Assembly (NCBI GenBank): GCA_047517345.1
Contig: JAKZTB010000152.1
Coordinates: 1 to 15,279, forward strand
Origin: GCA-2717185 sp047517345
Lineage (GTDB): Bacteria; Pseudomonadota; Alphaproteobacteria; UBA8366; GCA-2717185
Length of the DNA stretch: 15,279 nt
Reading direction: 5' to 3'
Shown: one piece after another, positions 14,718 through 15,279 of the stretch
How the letters are laid out: each line of letters starts with the position of its first letter
Numbering within the stretch: position 1 is the first letter of the stretch
Notes under the pieces: generated by a model
Database searches by the model: none
Told to the model about the DNA's origin: nothing
Seen by the model: only the letters and a program-made list of their open reading frames with translations
Position numbers and translations under genes: made by a program

Positions 14718-15279
14718 CTACCTCTCCACCAGCGCGATTCTGCGGTTGTACCAGTTCATGAACATCGAAATCAGCAGGCTGACCGTGAGATAGAACAACA
14801 TGGTGATAAAGATGATTTCGATTGCCTGACCCGCCTGGTTGAGCGATGTGCCGGCGAATATCGCAACGATTTCCGCGCCGCCAATCGCGACCGCCAACGA
14901 GGAGTTCTTGGTCAGGTTCAGGTATTGGCTGGTCAGCGGCGGAACGATGACCCGCAGCGCTTGTGGAATGATGACCAACCGCATCGTGATTGTCGGCTTG
15001 ACGCCAAGCGCATAGGCCGCTTCGGTCTGACCGTGGCTGATCGCCTGGATGCCCGCGCGGACGATTTCGGCGATAAACGATGCGGTATAGAGGCTCAATC
15101 CCAACACCAGCGCGGCGAATTCCGGCAGGATGACCATGCCGCCGCGCAGGCCGAACCGGCCCTTTTGCGGGTGTTCTAATTCCAGCGGAAAGCCCGCAAG
15201 GACGGCGGCGATCAGCGGCAATACAATCAACAGGCCGATCGAGACCATGACGAGCGGAAATTGCTGTCCTGTCTCATCC
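14718..15279 (-). CDS. aapQ: General L-amino acid ABC transporter permease (5' truncated by window edge)
   Basis: The frame is open to the right edge of the window, so only the C-terminal 186 residues or so are present; the family is usually about 400 residues long. It holds the AapQ/BztB core: FRGG-like FGLRGGMVILPEFAALVL, LSLYTASFIAEIVRAGIQAI and the EAA loop (EAAYALGVKPTITMRLVIIP) followed by the LTSQYLNLTKNSSLAVAIG segment. An internal ATG at 15248 is not the real start, because the preceding codons (DETGQQFPLV) continue the family sequence. It pairs with AapM to form the pore. The periplasmic binding protein gene aapJ would be expected just outside the window. Confidence 0.9.
   Translation of the reverse strand, partial: DETGQQFPLVMVSIGLLIVLPLIAAVLAGFPLELEHPQKGRFGLRGGMVILPEFAALVLGLSLYTASFIAEIVRAGIQAISHGQTEAAYALGVKPTITMRLVIIPQALRVIVPPLTSQYLNLTKNSSLAVAIGGAEIVAIFAGTSLNQAGQAIEIIFITMLFYLTVSLLISMFMNWYNRRIALVER

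Noticed and set aside
1..15279. CRISPR arrays, tRNA or rRNA genes, phage genes
   Set aside because: No spaced repeats, no cloverleaf-like or rRNA-like segments, and no phage structural or integrase genes apart from the transposase-like edge fragment.

Overview
The window looks like a chromosomal segment of a GC-rich alphaproteobacterium. The reasons are the Aap/Bzt-type amino-acid ABC transporter in Q-M-P order, the codon preference, and the LigAB-type ring-cleavage genes; the taxon is an inference. I see no tRNA, rRNA, CRISPR array or transcription factor gene.

Layout, left to right. At the left edge is the 3' end of a transposase-like gene followed by what looks like the right terminus of an IS3-type element (1-136). 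An MFS efflux-type transporter on the minus strand (132-1340) ends exactly inside that terminus. A small, AT-richer orphan lipoprotein gene (1453-1962, +) follows.

The core (1980-7244) is a probable aromatic-degradation locus. The minus strand carries, in transcription order, an acyl-CoA-dehydrogenase-fold flavoprotein without the usual catalytic glutamate motif, the small (LigA) and catalytic (LigB) subunits of a type III extradiol dioxygenase, and an HpaB-type flavin-dependent aromatic hydroxylase. Two VOC-superfamily genes diverge from it on the plus strand; the second keeps the His-His-Glu metal triad of single-domain type I extradiol dioxygenases or glyoxalases. The likely logic is hydroxylation of a phenol to a catechol (HpaB-like), then ring opening (LigAB). 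The actual substrate, the flavin reductase and the downstream hydrolase/aldolase genes are not visible here.

Next come a beta-carbonic anhydrase (7248-7886, -) and a decayed endonuclease/exonuclease/phosphatase-family lipoprotein that has lost its middle third and changed frame (7978-8627, -). A plus-strand set follows: a class Ic aspartate-type aminotransferase, a TauD-like Fe(II)/2-oxoglutarate dioxygenase and an SRAP (YedK/HMCES) protein.

The right end is a minus-strand operon for a general L-amino-acid ABC importer (aapQ truncated by the window edge, aapM, aapP). Its last gene is a ketopantoate-reductase-family gene whose TTG start overlaps the aapP stop codon.
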